From CAWCUZ01 sp963798795 (lineage in GTDB: Bacteria; Acidobacteriota; Vicinamibacteria; Vicinamibacterales; SCN-69-37), in assembly GCA_963798795.1 (NCBI GenBank), contig CAWCUZ010000001.1:682001-746000 (forward strand): a stretch of 64,000 nt of DNA, in the 5' to 3' direction. Positions within the stretch are counted from its first letter, which is position 1; every line of letters starts with the position of its first letter. A program made the position numbers and the translations under genes. The notes beneath the pieces are model-generated. The model did no database searches, was not told the origin of the DNA, and saw nothing but the letters and a program-made list of their open reading frames with translations. This document shows positions 17,942-27,413 of the stretch, piece by piece.

Positions 17942-18795
17942 GCCGCCGACACCTCGACGCCGTACAGAAAGATCACGGCGGACGTATACACCCAGATGAG
18001 AAACACCACGACCGCCGCAATCGAGCCGTGCACGCTGAAGCGCTGAACGTCGCGCACGTACCACGAGAACACGGCGAAGACGATGCGCCACAGCACGCCG
18101 GCGAGCACGGCGCCGAACCACACGTCGCCCACGCGCACCGTGGTGGCGGGGATGAAGTAGTACACGAGTCCGACCACGAAGATGAACATGCCCGTGACGG
18201 CGTTGCTCACCACGAAGCTCCGCAGCAGCGCCAGCGCCGGAAACCGCGCCAGGATCCCCGCAAACCAGTTCGCCTGCACCACCTGCACCGCGCTGACGAG
18301 CAGCAGGGCGACGATGAGCAGCAGACCGGCGGCCAGCAGCATGATGAACGCCGTGAGCTTGTGCTTCAGGAAGCTCGGCGGCTTCTCCACGCCCCAGGCG
18401 TGGTTGACGGCCGAGGTCACCGCGCCGAACACGCCCATGGCGGCCCAGAAGAGGACCACCGTTCCGAAGAAGTTCAGCTGGAGCGGCGTCTGCTCGAACT
18501 TGCGCACCTGGAGGGTGACGAAATCGAGTCGGCTCGGCAGGGCGCTCAGAATGAGGTTCAGAATCGTGACATCGGCCGCGCCGACGTGCAACTGGCTCAG
18601 CAGCGACAGCAGCAGGAGCAGGAAGGGAAACAGCGAGAGCAGCGAGTAGTAGCCGATCGAAGCCGCGAACGTCAGGTTGTCGCTGCGGTAGAACTCGATC
18701 ACGCCGCGGTACGCAGCGCGGAAGCAGCGCCGGACGCCCCGGGTCGTCGTGTCGGCCGCCTGCAGCGGCCAGCTCTCTTCGGCCGGTGCGCTCAC
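17914..18795 (-). CDS. YihY/BrkB family inner-membrane protein
   Basis: The GTG at 18793-18795 overlaps the stop of the small upstream gene (GTGA), giving 293 residues. The family signature is visible: FYRSDNLTFAASIGYYSLLSLFPFLLLLLS, followed in order by FFGTVVLFWAAMGVFGAVTS, AVNHAWGVEKPPSFLKHK, LTAFIMLLAAGLLLIVALL, VGLVYYFIPATTVRVGDVWF, GAVLAGVLWRIVFAVFSWY and VFLIWVYTSAVIFLYGVEVS. Six membrane helices are expected. The family was once misnamed ribonuclease BN and its true function is unknown; transport or envelope roles are suspected. Cotranscription with the YtxH-like gene is likely from the overlap. Confidence 0.92.
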   Translation of the reverse strand: MSAPAEESWPLQAADTTTRGVRRCFRAAYRGVIEFYRSDNLTFAASIGYYSLLSLFPFLLLLLSLLSQLHVGAADVTILNLILSALPSRLDFVTLQVRKFEQTPLQLNFFGTVVLFWAAMGVFGAVTSAVNHAWGVEKPPSFLKHKLTAFIMLLAAGLLLIVALLLVSAVQVVQANWFAGILARFPALALLRSFVVSNAVTGMFIFVVGLVYYFIPATTVRVGDVWFGAVLAGVLWRIVFAVFSWYVRDVQRFSVHGSIAAVVVFLIWVYTSAVIFLYGVEVSAAYARLRRVD

Positions 18796-19055
18796 CCCTC
18801 GTAGGCCCGGCTGACGGGTGCGCCGCGGAATGCCGACTGGAGCTCCTGCGCCGACTCCCATCCGTGCCGCACCGCGACCGTGGCCCGGTCGGCCACGCCG
18901 CGCATCCGTTCGACCTCGTCCAGCACCGCGTCGAACCGCGGTCCGAGCTGCGTGCGGAAGGACTGGCCGTCGGGCGTGAAGTACAGGTACCCGATCACGC
19001 CACCGATGACGGCCCCGGCCATGGCGCCCAGCAGAATCGGCGTTCGATCGTTCAC
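18792..19055 (-). CDS. YtxH-like small membrane-anchored protein
   Basis: GTG 19053-19055 follows a strong ribosome site (gggaggcgaac) and gives 87 residues. The N-terminus NDRTPILLGAMAGAVIGGVI with GYLYFTPDGQSFR is a glycine-rich membrane helix followed by the Y-x-T-P/D-G-x-x-x-R element of YtxH-type proteins. The rest (DAVLDEVERMRGVADRATVA, AQELQSAFRG) is an amphipathic helix in the cytoplasm. Related proteins are often stress-associated. It is translationally coupled to the YihY gene and divergent from the zinc-ribbon gene. Confidence 0.75.
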   Translation of the reverse strand: MNDRTPILLGAMAGAVIGGVIGYLYFTPDGQSFRTQLGPRFDAVLDEVERMRGVADRATVAVRHGWESAQELQSAFRGAPVSRAYEG

Positions 19056-19098
19056 GTTCGCCTCCCTGATCTCCTCCCATTCTACCGAAGGACCCCCA

Positions 19099-19104
19099 TA
19101 TAAT
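19099..19104 (+). promoter_or_regulatory. Consensus -10 box, probably leaderless start
   Basis: The hexamer TATAAT at 19099-19104 ends 6 bases before the ATG at 19111. With normal spacing transcription would begin at or beside that A, giving a leaderless mRNA. No good -35 box is seen at the expected position (about 19076-19081, cccatt). Confidence 0.55.
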
Positions 19105-19110
19105 CGCCCT

Positions 19111-19308
19111 ATGTCCGACGCGCCCGGCCCGCATCGTTCCGACGCCCTCTCCGCCTCCCGCGCGCCGGATCCCGGGCGGCACCAGCCGCCGGCCGACGCG
19201 GCGACCGACAAGGTGCTCTGCGAGCGCTGCAGCACCGAGATGTTCCGCATGCACGCCGTGTGGCGCTGTCCCGCGTGCGGGTACAAGACCGATTGCTGCG
19301 GGTGGTGA
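19111..19308 (+). CDS. Small zinc-ribbon protein
   Basis: This 65-residue protein has a disordered, Pro/Ala-rich N-terminal half (SDAPGPHRSDALSASRAP) and a C-terminal zinc ribbon: VLCERCSTEMFRMHA then VWRCPACGYKTDCCGW, with paired CxxC motifs about 15 residues apart and two further cysteines at the end. The knuckle spacing suits one structural zinc. I do not recognise a specific function. It begins 6 bases after a TATAAT box and ends 7 bases before the MCC beta gene, so it heads the leucine-degradation operon in position. Whether it takes part in that pathway is unknown. Confidence 0.75.
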   Translation: MSDAPGPHRSDALSASRAPDPGRHQPPADAATDKVLCERCSTEMFRMHAVWRCPACGYKTDCCGW

Positions 19309-19315
19309 GTCGCGC

Positions 19316-20923
<1,608 letters not shown>

Positions 20924-21754
20924 ATGTCCACGATCACCATCAGCCCCGGCCCGATCACCACGGTCACCCTCGACCGGCCGGAGGTGCGCAACGCGTTCAA
21001 CGAAGACCTCATCCGCGAACTGACCGCCTGGGCCGGGAGCGTGCGCCCGGACGGGACCGTTCGCGCCGTCGTCCTGCAGGGCGCGGGCTCGTCGTTCTGC
21101 GCCGGCGCGGACGTGCAGTGGATGTCGCGCATGATCGGGTACTCGCACGAGGAGAACGTGGCCGACGCACGGCTGGCGGCGCAGATGCTCCTCGCCCTCG
21201 ACACGCTGCCGGTCCCGCTCGTCGGCCGCGTGCAGGGCGCGGCGCTCGGCGGCGGCGCCGGCCTGGCGGCCGTCTGCGACGTGGTCGTGGCGGCCGAGGA
21301 CGCGATTTTCGGGTTCACGGAAGTGACGCTGGGAATTCTGCCGGCGATGATCTCGCCGTACGTCGTGCGCAAGATCGGGTTTTCCGCGGCGCGGGAGCTG
21401 TGCCTGACCGGTGCCCGGTTTTCCGCCGCCCGCGCCCGCGAAATCGGCCTGGTGCACGACGTCGTGTCCGCCGAGCGGCTGGATCTGACCGTGGAGCGGC
21501 ACGTGCAGTTGTTCCGCAAGGCCGCGCCGTCCGCGATCGCCGCAACCAAGCGGATGCTCCGGGACGTGTCCGGCCATCGGCCCTCCGACGTGCTGGCGCT
21601 CACCGTGGAGGCGATCGCCTCACAACGCGTCTCGGAGGAGGGCCAGGAGGGTCTGCACGCCTTTCTCGAACGGCGGCCGCCGTCGTGGACCGCCCCCGAG
21701 TCGGACCGACCGCCGACCCCGTCGCCGCGCCGCCCCCCACCGAAGGCTCGATGA
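20924..21754 (+). CDS. Enoyl-CoA hydratase family, probable methylglutaconyl-CoA hydratase
   Basis: The ATG follows the mccB stop with no gap. The 276-residue crotonase has VTLDRPEVRNAFNEDLIREL, the oxyanion-hole segment GAGSSFCAGADVQWMSRM, and GAALGGGAGLAAVCDVVVAA with the catalytic glutamate loop TEVTLGILPAMISPYVV. It belongs to the crotonase superfamily. Its place between the two MCC genes and ahead of HMG-CoA lyase makes hydration of 3-methylglutaconyl-CoA to HMG-CoA the likely reaction; this is inferred from context. The C-terminal tail is Pro/Arg-rich (PPTPSPRRPPPKAR), because the frame runs on to overlap the next start as ATGA. Confidence 0.88.
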   Translation: MSTITISPGPITTVTLDRPEVRNAFNEDLIRELTAWAGSVRPDGTVRAVVLQGAGSSFCAGADVQWMSRMIGYSHEENVADARLAAQMLLALDTLPVPLVGRVQGAALGGGAGLAAVCDVVVAAEDAIFGFTEVTLGILPAMISPYVVRKIGFSAARELCLTGARFSAARAREIGLVHDVVSAERLDLTVERHVQLFRKAAPSAIAATKRMLRDVSGHRPSDVLALTVEAIASQRVSEEGQEGLHAFLERRPPSWTAPESDRPPTPSPRRPPPKAR

Positions 21755-23244
21755 TCCGGCGCGTGCTCATCGCCAATCGCGGCGAGATCGCGCTGCGCGT
21801 CATCCGCACCTGCCGCGACATGGGTTTGAGCACGGTGGCGGTGTTTTCAGACGCGGACGCGACGGCGCCGCATGTCGCCGCGGCCGACGACGCCGTGCGG
21901 CTGGGGCCCGCGCCGGCGACCGAGAGCTACCTCGATATCGCAAAGGTGACCGCGGCCGCGAAGCACACCCGCGCCGACGCCGTCCATCCAGGCTACGGCT
22001 TCCTGTCCGAAAACGCGGCGTTTGCGGCCGCGTGCGAGGGGGCGGGCGTGACGTTCGTGGGTCCGCCGGCCAGGGTCATCGAGCAGGCCGGATCCAAGAC
22101 CGCCGCGCGAAAGGCCGTCCGGGCGGCCGGCGTTCCGGTGGTGCCCGGCGAGGTTCCCGCGTCACAGGACGCCGCCGCCATCGCGGCTGCCGCAAAGCGC
22201 ACCGGCTTTCCCGCCATGCTCAAGGCGGCGGCGGGCGGCGGTGGCAAGGGCATGCGGATCGTGCGCGGTGCGTCGGAACTGGCCGACGCCATCGGCGCGG
22301 CCCGGCGGGAGGCCCTGCGCGCGTTCGGCGATGGCACGCTCTACGCGGAACGGCTGGTCGAAGAACCGCGCCACATCGAAGTGCAGATCTTTGGCGATAC
22401 CCGCGGCCGGATCGTGCATCTGCTCGAGCGCGACTGCACCCTCCAGCGGCGCCACCAGAAGGTCGTCGAAGAAGCGCCAGGTCCGACGGTGACGCCCGGC
22501 TTGAGGGAGCGCCTCACGACGGCCGCCGTGGCCGCGGCCCGCGCCGTCGGATACGTGAACGCGGGGACGGTGGAGTTTCTCGTGCGCGGCGAGGACGACG
22601 ACGCGGAGTTCTTCTTCCTGGAGATCAACACCCGGCTGCAGGTCGAACATCCCGTGACGGAGGCAATCACCGGATTCGACCTGGTGCGCGCGCAACTGCT
22701 GGTTGCGGCCGGCGAGGCGCTGCCCTTCGCCCAGGGCGATGTCCGGCCGTCGGGACATGCGCTCGAATGCCGGGTGTACGCCGAGGATCCCGTGGACCTT
22801 TTGCCGCAGTCGGGCCGGATCGTGGACTATCGCGAGCCGTCCGGAACGGGCGTCCGCGTGGACTCCGGAACGGCTGAGGGGCAGACCATTACCGTCCACT
22901 ACGATCCGATGATCGCCAAGCTCATCGTGCACGGCACCACGCGGGACGAGGCGCTGGCGCGCAGCGCGGACGCGCTGCGCGCCTTCAGCATCCTGGGCGT
23001 CCGGCACAATATTCCGTTTCTGCTGGCGCTGCTCGCGCGGCCCGAGGTTCGACGGGCGGAGGTGCACACGCGCTTCATCGAGGCGCATCTGGCGGACCTG
23101 GCGCGGCCGGCGCCGGCGGCGCTCGCCGCCGGCGCCGCAGCTCTGGCCGCGCTCGTGGCCGCGCGCGGCCCGGCCGCGCGCCGCCCCGGCGCCGACACTG
23201 GAGGACCGGACCCGTGGGACACCCTCGGTCCGGTGGACTGGTGA
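21751..23244 (+). CDS. mccA: Methylcrotonoyl-CoA carboxylase biotin carboxylase subunit, without carrier domain
   Basis: The ATG overlaps the hydratase stop (ATGA at 21751-21754). The 497 residues hold the complete biotin carboxylase: IRRVLIANRGEIALRVIRTC, HPGYGFLSENAAFA, the ATP-grasp glycine loop AAGGGGKGMRIV, EEPRHIEVQIFGD, RDCTLQRRHQKVVEEAPGP, EFFFLEINTRLQVEHPVTEA and the C-terminal domain GHALECRVYAEDP with HYDPMIAKLIVHG. It carboxylates biotin using ATP and bicarbonate. MCC alpha is normally about 650 residues with a BT and a biotinyl domain at the end. Here the protein stops after an Ala-rich tail, and those domains are in the next gene, which begins at TGATG within this stop codon. 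Confidence 0.93.
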   Translation: MIRRVLIANRGEIALRVIRTCRDMGLSTVAVFSDADATAPHVAAADDAVRLGPAPATESYLDIAKVTAAAKHTRADAVHPGYGFLSENAAFAAACEGAGVTFVGPPARVIEQAGSKTAARKAVRAAGVPVVPGEVPASQDAAAIAAAAKRTGFPAMLKAAAGGGGKGMRIVRGASELADAIGAARREALRAFGDGTLYAERLVEEPRHIEVQIFGDTRGRIVHLLERDCTLQRRHQKVVEEAPGPTVTPGLRERLTTAAVAAARAVGYVNAGTVEFLVRGEDDDAEFFFLEINTRLQVEHPVTEAITGFDLVRAQLLVAAGEALPFAQGDVRPSGHALECRVYAEDPVDLLPQSGRIVDYREPSGTGVRVDSGTAEGQTITVHYDPMIAKLIVHGTTRDEALARSADALRAFSILGVRHNIPFLLALLARPEVRRAEVHTRFIEAHLADLARPAPAALAAGAAALAALVAARGPAARRPGADTGGPDPWDTLGPVDW

Positions 23245-23724
23245 TGCCGCTGCGCCGGAGCGTCACCGACGGGCAGGCGGCGTGGACCGTCGAGATCGAC
23301 GGCCGCGAGCTGACGGTCGTCGAGACGGGCGAGCGGTTTCAGGTGGCCGAGGAGCCCGACGGCGGCTTTCGCGTGTCGGGCGCCGCCGGCGCCTGGCACG
23401 CGACGGCCGCCCTGGTCGGCGAGACCGTCTGGGCGTCGATTCGACGGCTACGTTTTCAAGCTCGACGTCAGCGCGCGGCCCGGGGCCGGCGGCGCCGGCC
23501 CCGGGCGTGCGCCCGCGCGGCTCACGTCGCCGATGCCCGCGACGGTCGTGCGCGTGCTCGTCGCCCCGGGCGACCTCGTCGCCCGGGGCGACACGTTGAT
23601 CGTCCTGGAGGCGATGAAGATGGAGCTGCCGGTCCGGGCACCGCGCGACGCCGCCGTTCGCGCGGTGCACTGCCGCGAGGGCGACCTCGTGCCGCCCGAG
23701 CGCGTGCTGATCGATCTGGAGTAG
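23244..23724 (+). CDS. Biotin carboxyl carrier subunit of MCC, one single-base frameshift
   Basis: The ATG overlaps the previous stop as TGATG. The N-terminal 65 residues (RRSVTDGQAAWTVEIDGREL, GERFQVAEEPDGGFR) look like the linker (BT) region that joins MCC alpha to the carboxylase core. At about 23437-23442 a T is duplicated (tcgattcgac); removing it restores the expected IDGYVFKLDVSARPGAG. The biotinyl domain follows: SPMPATVVRVLVAPGDLVAR with TLIVLEAMKMELPVRAPRD, in which Lys of EAMKM carries biotin. Repaired length is about 159 residues. A separate carrier in place of a fused one is unusual for MCC. The stop is directly followed by a large hairpin. Confidence 0.85.
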
Positions 23725-23842
23725 GGGACGGGACTTTTCCACAGTTTTGGCCACAATGGGGACAGAGGACGGCGGGGATCGGGCGACGCCTCCGTCCTCT
23801 GTCCCCAATCGAGCCAAAACTGTGGAAAAAAGTCCCGTCCCC
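23724..23842. repeat. 119-bp nested hairpin spanning a gene boundary
   Basis: The outer arms begin ggggacgggactttt and end aagtcccgtcccc, with ccacagttttggc facing gccaaaactgtgg inside and a 2-base bulge. The inner arms are tggggacagaggacgg and ccgtcctctgtcccca, with a short loop around 23779-23796. It starts on the last base of the carrier stop codon and ends inside the HMG-CoA lyase frame. It resembles the large palindromes mobilised by RAYT transposases, but no such gene is in the window. Confidence 0.85.
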
Positions 23843-24727
23843 TTCGAAGTCGGTCCGCGCGACGGCCTGCAGAACGAGACGGCGCTCGTATCGACGGCCG
23901 CCAAGATTGCCTTCGTCGACGCCCTGAGCGACGCGGGCCTGCCCTGCATCGAAGTGTCGGCGTTCGTCAGCCCGACCTGGGTGCCCCAGATGGCCGACGC
24001 CGCCGAGGTCTTCGCCGGCATCACCCGCCGCCCTGGCACACGGTACAGCGCGCTCGTTCCCAATCTGGCGGGCCTGGAGCGGGCGCAGCGCGCGGGCGTG
24101 ACCGACGTCGCCATCTTCGCCGCGGCCTCCGAGACGTTCAGCCGGCGCAACATCAACCAGTCGATCGACGACTCGCTGCGCCAGTACGCCGAGGTGGCAC
24201 GGACGGCACTGGCAGCCGGCCTGCGGGTGCGCGGCTACCTGTCCACGGCGTTCGGTTGTCCGTTCGAGGGTGACGTGCCGGTCGCGCGCGTCCTCGAACT
24301 CACCGAGCGGCTGCTGGCGATGGGCGTGTACGAAGTCGCCGTCAGCGACACGATCGGCATCGCGCATCCGGGTCAGGTCAGACGTGTGGTCGGCGCGCTG
24401 GTGGAGCGGGTCGCGGCGACACGCCTGGCGCTCCACTTCCACGACACCCGGGGCACGGCGCTCGCCAACGTGCTCGCGTCGCTCGACTTCGGGATCCGGA
24501 CGTTCGATTCGTCGGCGGGCGGTCTCGGCGGGTGCCCGTATGCGCCTGGCGCGTCGGGCAATCTCGCCACCGAGGATCTCCTGTACATGCTCCACGGGCT
24601 GGGCTACGAGACGGGCGTCGACCTCGACCAGGTGTTCGAGGCGTCGCGGCCGCTCGCGGCGGCCATCGGCCATCCGCTCCCGTCGCGGTACGCGCAGGCA
24701 CGCCTCGCCACGGCCGGGCGTGCATGA
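23756..24727 (+). CDS. Hydroxymethylglutaryl-CoA lyase
   Basis: The enzyme cleaves HMG-CoA into acetoacetate and acetyl-CoA, the last step of leucine breakdown. The DRE-TIM core is complete: FEVGPRDGLQNE, ISTAAKIAFVDALSDAG-like strand, IEVSAFVSPTWVPQMADA, FAAASETFSRRNINQSIDDS, GYLSTAFGCPFEGDVP, ALHFHDTRGTALANVL, and the signature GLGGCPYAPGASGNLATEDL with the catalytic cysteine. From ATG 23756 the length is 323 residues; TTG 23747 is also in frame. Residues 1-29 are translated from the hairpin at 23724-23842, and normal lyase sequence starts only at about residue 30. The native start codon appears to have been replaced by the palindrome. Whether translation initiates well inside such a hairpin is doubtful. 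Confidence 0.92.
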   Translation: MGTEDGGDRATPPSSVPNRAKTVEKSPVPFEVGPRDGLQNETALVSTAAKIAFVDALSDAGLPCIEVSAFVSPTWVPQMADAAEVFAGITRRPGTRYSALVPNLAGLERAQRAGVTDVAIFAAASETFSRRNINQSIDDSLRQYAEVARTALAAGLRVRGYLSTAFGCPFEGDVPVARVLELTERLLAMGVYEVAVSDTIGIAHPGQVRRVVGALVERVAATRLALHFHDTRGTALANVLASLDFGIRTFDSSAGGLGGCPYAPGASGNLATEDLLYMLHGLGYETGVDLDQVFEASRPLAAAIGHPLPSRYAQARLATAGRA

Positions 24728-24767
24728 CGGGTCGTCCGGCTCACGTGTGATCCGCGCATCCGTGTCC

Positions 24768-25550
24768 ATGCCCGCCGAAACCGTCGCCGCCTGGCTCAGC
24801 GCGCTCGAGCAGCGCCACCTGGCGACGCTCACGGGCGCCGAAAGCGCGCGGGCCGTCCGGGCGCTCTCCGCGCGGTACGTGGAGCGCCGCGACGCGTTGT
24901 CGAATCGGTCTCCGGTCGACACCGCCGGCAAACGAGCCGCCTTTGCGGCGTTCTACGCGCCGCTCCACTTCCTGACGCTCCGCGACATCATCGACGCGCT
25001 GGGCGCCGACCGGCTTCGGCTCGAACGGTTGGTCGATCTGGGATGCGGCACCGGTGTGGGCGGGGCCGCCTGGGCAAGCCGGTGCCTTCATGCGCCGACC
25101 CTCGAGGGCATCGACCGCAGCGGCTGGGCCCTGGAGGAAGCGCGATGGAACTGGCGCCGGCTCCAGCTCACGGGACGCACGCACCGGGCCGACGCGGCGG
25201 CCTGGCTCGAGCGCTCCGCCTCGCCGAGCCGCGCGCGATTCGATCGCACGGCGTTCGTCCTCGCCTGGAGCCTCAACGAGTTCACCTCGACCGCTCGCGA
25301 CCGCACGATGGCGCGGCTGACGCGCGCCGTCGACCGCGGCGTCACCGTGCTCGTGTGCGAACCGCTGGCCGGCCGGGCCGTGCCGTGGTGGGCGTCCTGG
25401 GCGAGCGCCATCGAGCGCCTCGGCGGACGCGCGGACACCTGGTCGTTTCCGGCGCCCCTTCCCGAGCCGCTGGCGCGCCTCGATCGCGACGCCGGCTTCC
25501 ACCGGGATGCGCTCACGGCGCGAACGCTGTTCCTCTCACCGCAGGCGTGA
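24768..25550 (+). CDS. Class I SAM-dependent methyltransferase
   Basis: From ATG 24768 the protein has 260 residues; GTG 24747 in the same frame would add seven. Motif I is LERLVDLGCGTGVGGAAWAS near residues 85-104, followed by the acidic strand LEGIDRSGWALEEARWNWR and the motif-IV-like strand FDRTAFVLAWSLNEFTSTAR. The N-terminal helical part (ALEQRHLATLTGAESARAV, FYAPLHFLTLRDIIDAL) and the LAWSLNE motif suggest a relative of the Rsm22-like ribosomal methyltransferase group, but the cysteine cluster of that family is absent. Substrate is unknown. It lies 40 bases after the lyase gene and may be cotranscribed. Confidence 0.75.
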   Translation: MPAETVAAWLSALEQRHLATLTGAESARAVRALSARYVERRDALSNRSPVDTAGKRAAFAAFYAPLHFLTLRDIIDALGADRLRLERLVDLGCGTGVGGAAWASRCLHAPTLEGIDRSGWALEEARWNWRRLQLTGRTHRADAAAWLERSASPSRARFDRTAFVLAWSLNEFTSTARDRTMARLTRAVDRGVTVLVCEPLAGRAVPWWASWASAIERLGGRADTWSFPAPLPEPLARLDRDAGFHRDALTARTLFLSPQA

Positions 25551-25593
25551 GCGTACGCCGGAGCGATGTGCCGATCCGTGCAGCTCAGTCGCG

Positions 25594-25611
25594 CCGGGTC
25601 TGAAGACCCGG
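25594..25611. repeat. Short palindromic repeat, copy 2
   Basis: CCGGGTCT, loop GA, AGACCCGG followed by ggctccg matches the repeat at 14772. It lies 43 bases after the methyltransferase stop. Confidence 0.75.
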
Positions 25612-25669
25612 GGCTCCGTTCGGCGTCCTGGGCGCGCGCGCGGCTGTGTCATCATGAAGCGTCGGCGCT

Positions 25670-26614
25670 ATGAGCGGTTGGTGGCGACGTTTCTCCCCTA
25701 TCCTGGGCGTCGCCCTTCTCGTCGCGGCGCTCCTCGTGCTGCGCCATGAGCTGCGCGCGCTGACGTTCGCGCAGCTGGCGCACACGCTGGGCAGTCTGCC
25801 GGCCGAGTCGCTGGTCTCCGCCATCGGCCTCGCCCTGCTCAACTACGCCGTGCTGACCGGATACGACCACCTCGCCTTCGTCTACATCAGACGATCGTGT
25901 CCGCGCTGGCAAATCACCCTCGGATCCTTCGTCGGCTACGCCATGTCGAACAACCTCGGGTTGTCGATGGTCTCCGGCACCTCGGCGCGCTATCGTTTCT
26001 ACTCGCGGTTCGGCCTCTCGGCGGGCGAGCTGTCGCGCATCTTCGTCTTCTACTCCGGCACGTTCTGGGTCGGGCTGCTCGTGCTGGGCGGATGGAGCCT
26101 GATCGTGCGCCCGCCGGTCGGGCTCACCGGCGTGGTGGGGAGCGGCTGGGCCGAACCGGCCGGCCTCACCCTGATCGGCCTGGCGGCCGCCTACGTGGTG
26201 TCGTCGTTCCTCGTCCGGGCGCCGCTCAGTATCCGCGGATTCCGGATCTCGATTCCCTCGCCGCCTCTGGTGTTCGCCCAGCTCGCCCTGTCGATCGCCG
26301 ACTGGATCCTGGCGGTGGCGATTCTCTGGGTCCTGCTGCCGGAGCCACGCCTCCCGTTCATCGCGCTGGCGAGCGCCTTTCTCGGTGCGCAGTTCCTCAG
26401 TCACGTCAGCACGGTTCCGGGCGGACTCGGCGTCTTCGAAACGCTGATGCTGCTGCTGCTCCACGGCGAACTGGAACCGGCCGTGCTGCTGCCGGCGCTC
26501 ATCGCGTTTCGGGTGATCTACTACCTCATGCCGCTCGTGCTCGCCCTGCTGGTGCTGCTGCTGGACGAGTGGTACCAGCGGCGGCATCTGTTCCAGCGCT
26601 GGCGCCGCCGGTGA
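25670..26614 (+). CDS. YbhN/UPF0104 (lysylphosphatidylglycerol synthase TM-region) family protein
   Basis: This 314-residue polytopic membrane protein matches the flippase half of MprF. It shows VALLVAALLVLRHELR, the typical YAVLTGYDHLAFVYIRR, GSFVGYAMSNNLGLSMVSGT with SARYRFYSRFGLSAGEL, LSRIFVFYSGTFWVG, AFLGAQFLSHVSTVPGGLGV with FETLMLLLL, and a C-terminal FRVIYYLMPLVLALLVLLL. Eight helices are expected. The aminoacyl-transferase domain of full MprF is absent, as in the YbhN group. Roles proposed for the family include lipid translocation. The PGGLGVFE motif is the best identifier. No operon partner is evident. Confidence 0.9.
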   Translation: MSGWWRRFSPILGVALLVAALLVLRHELRALTFAQLAHTLGSLPAESLVSAIGLALLNYAVLTGYDHLAFVYIRRSCPRWQITLGSFVGYAMSNNLGLSMVSGTSARYRFYSRFGLSAGELSRIFVFYSGTFWVGLLVLGGWSLIVRPPVGLTGVVGSGWAEPAGLTLIGLAAAYVVSSFLVRAPLSIRGFRISIPSPPLVFAQLALSIADWILAVAILWVLLPEPRLPFIALASAFLGAQFLSHVSTVPGGLGVFETLMLLLLHGELEPAVLLPALIAFRVIYYLMPLVLALLVLLLDEWYQRRHLFQRWRRR

Positions 26615-26648
26615 GACTCGGGCCGCGCGTCACTCCCGAGCGTGCGCC

Positions 26649-27269
26649 CTACCGCACAGGCTGGCGCAGCAGCGTCCGCAGCCGCTCGGGCGGCACACGC
26701 CGGGGGTCGGACAGATAGACCTCGTGATGACGGCCTGACGGCTGGAGCCCCTGACCGGCGGCGAACTCCCTCATCGCGGCAAGCGTGCCCGCCTCCTGGT
26801 CGTAGGTGCCGACGTGCAGCATCTGCACGCAGCGGCCCTCGTCGAGCGTGATCAGCGCCACGTCGGCGGTCTGCAGCGGTTTGCCCCTGGCGAGCTGCGC
26901 CTCGATGGCCTGCGCCCGGTGTTTCTCCCCGATGAAGTCGGGCGTCCGCATCAGCAGCTGCCAGCGCCAGGCCTCGCGCGGTTCGGAGGCGAACCCGGCT
27001 GCCCCGCCACGCCCCCACCAGAGCGCTTCGATCTTGCAGAGCGAGTAGTCGAGACCGTCGAACTTGCTGTTCATCTTGATCTGGAAGGCCATGCCGTAGA
27101 GCGTCTCGAGCGCGTCGCGATAGGCCTGGCCGCCGGGCGCACCCTGCCCCTCGAGGGCCAGGTATTGCGCGGGCTTGATGGTGATCAGCACGGGCGTTTT
27201 CGACGCCACATAGTCCGCCTTGCACTTCACGTACAAGTTGAGCTTCCCGGGCTTCGGCATAGACCCCAT
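26649..27269 (-). CDS. GyrI-like small-molecule-binding domain protein
   Basis: The protein, 206 residues from ATG 27267-27269 (a second ATG lies three codons later), has the GyrI-like layout: VLITIKPAQYLALEGQGAPG near residues 26-45, YRDALETLYGMAFQIKMNSK, YSLCKIEALWWGRGG, WRWQLLMRTPDFIGEKH, VALITLDEGRCVQMLHVGTY and the end HHEVYLSDPRRVPPERLRTL. This is the double-repeat SHS2 fold found in SbmC/GyrI and in BmrR-type ligand domains. It probably binds a small hydrophobic compound. There is no DNA-binding domain. It is convergent with the YbhN-like gene and divergent from the MacB-like permease, with 144 bases between their starts. Confidence 0.85.
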   Translation of the reverse strand: MGSMPKPGKLNLYVKCKADYVASKTPVLITIKPAQYLALEGQGAPGGQAYRDALETLYGMAFQIKMNSKFDGLDYSLCKIEALWWGRGGAAGFASEPREAWRWQLLMRTPDFIGEKHRAQAIEAQLARGKPLQTADVALITLDEGRCVQMLHVGTYDQEAGTLAAMREFAAGQGLQPSGRHHEVYLSDPRRVPPERLRTLLRQPVR

Positions 27270-27413
27270 CACTTTAGAGCAGGAATCGCGCCGCCAGACG
27301 CCACGGCCCGCACGGCACCGGCGTCGTGTCGGATACTCGACAGTTGTATCCTGGCTAAGTCTTTGCCAGAATATGAGTTGCGGTCGTGCAACGCGGCCGC
27401 ATGGAGGGACCGC

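Noticed and set aside
23214..23927. Treating the 237-codon frame from 23214 as the carrier protein
   Set aside because: Its second half is a shifted, Arg-rich frame; the biotin motif EAMKM lies in the neighbouring frame, so a one-base correction is the better reading.
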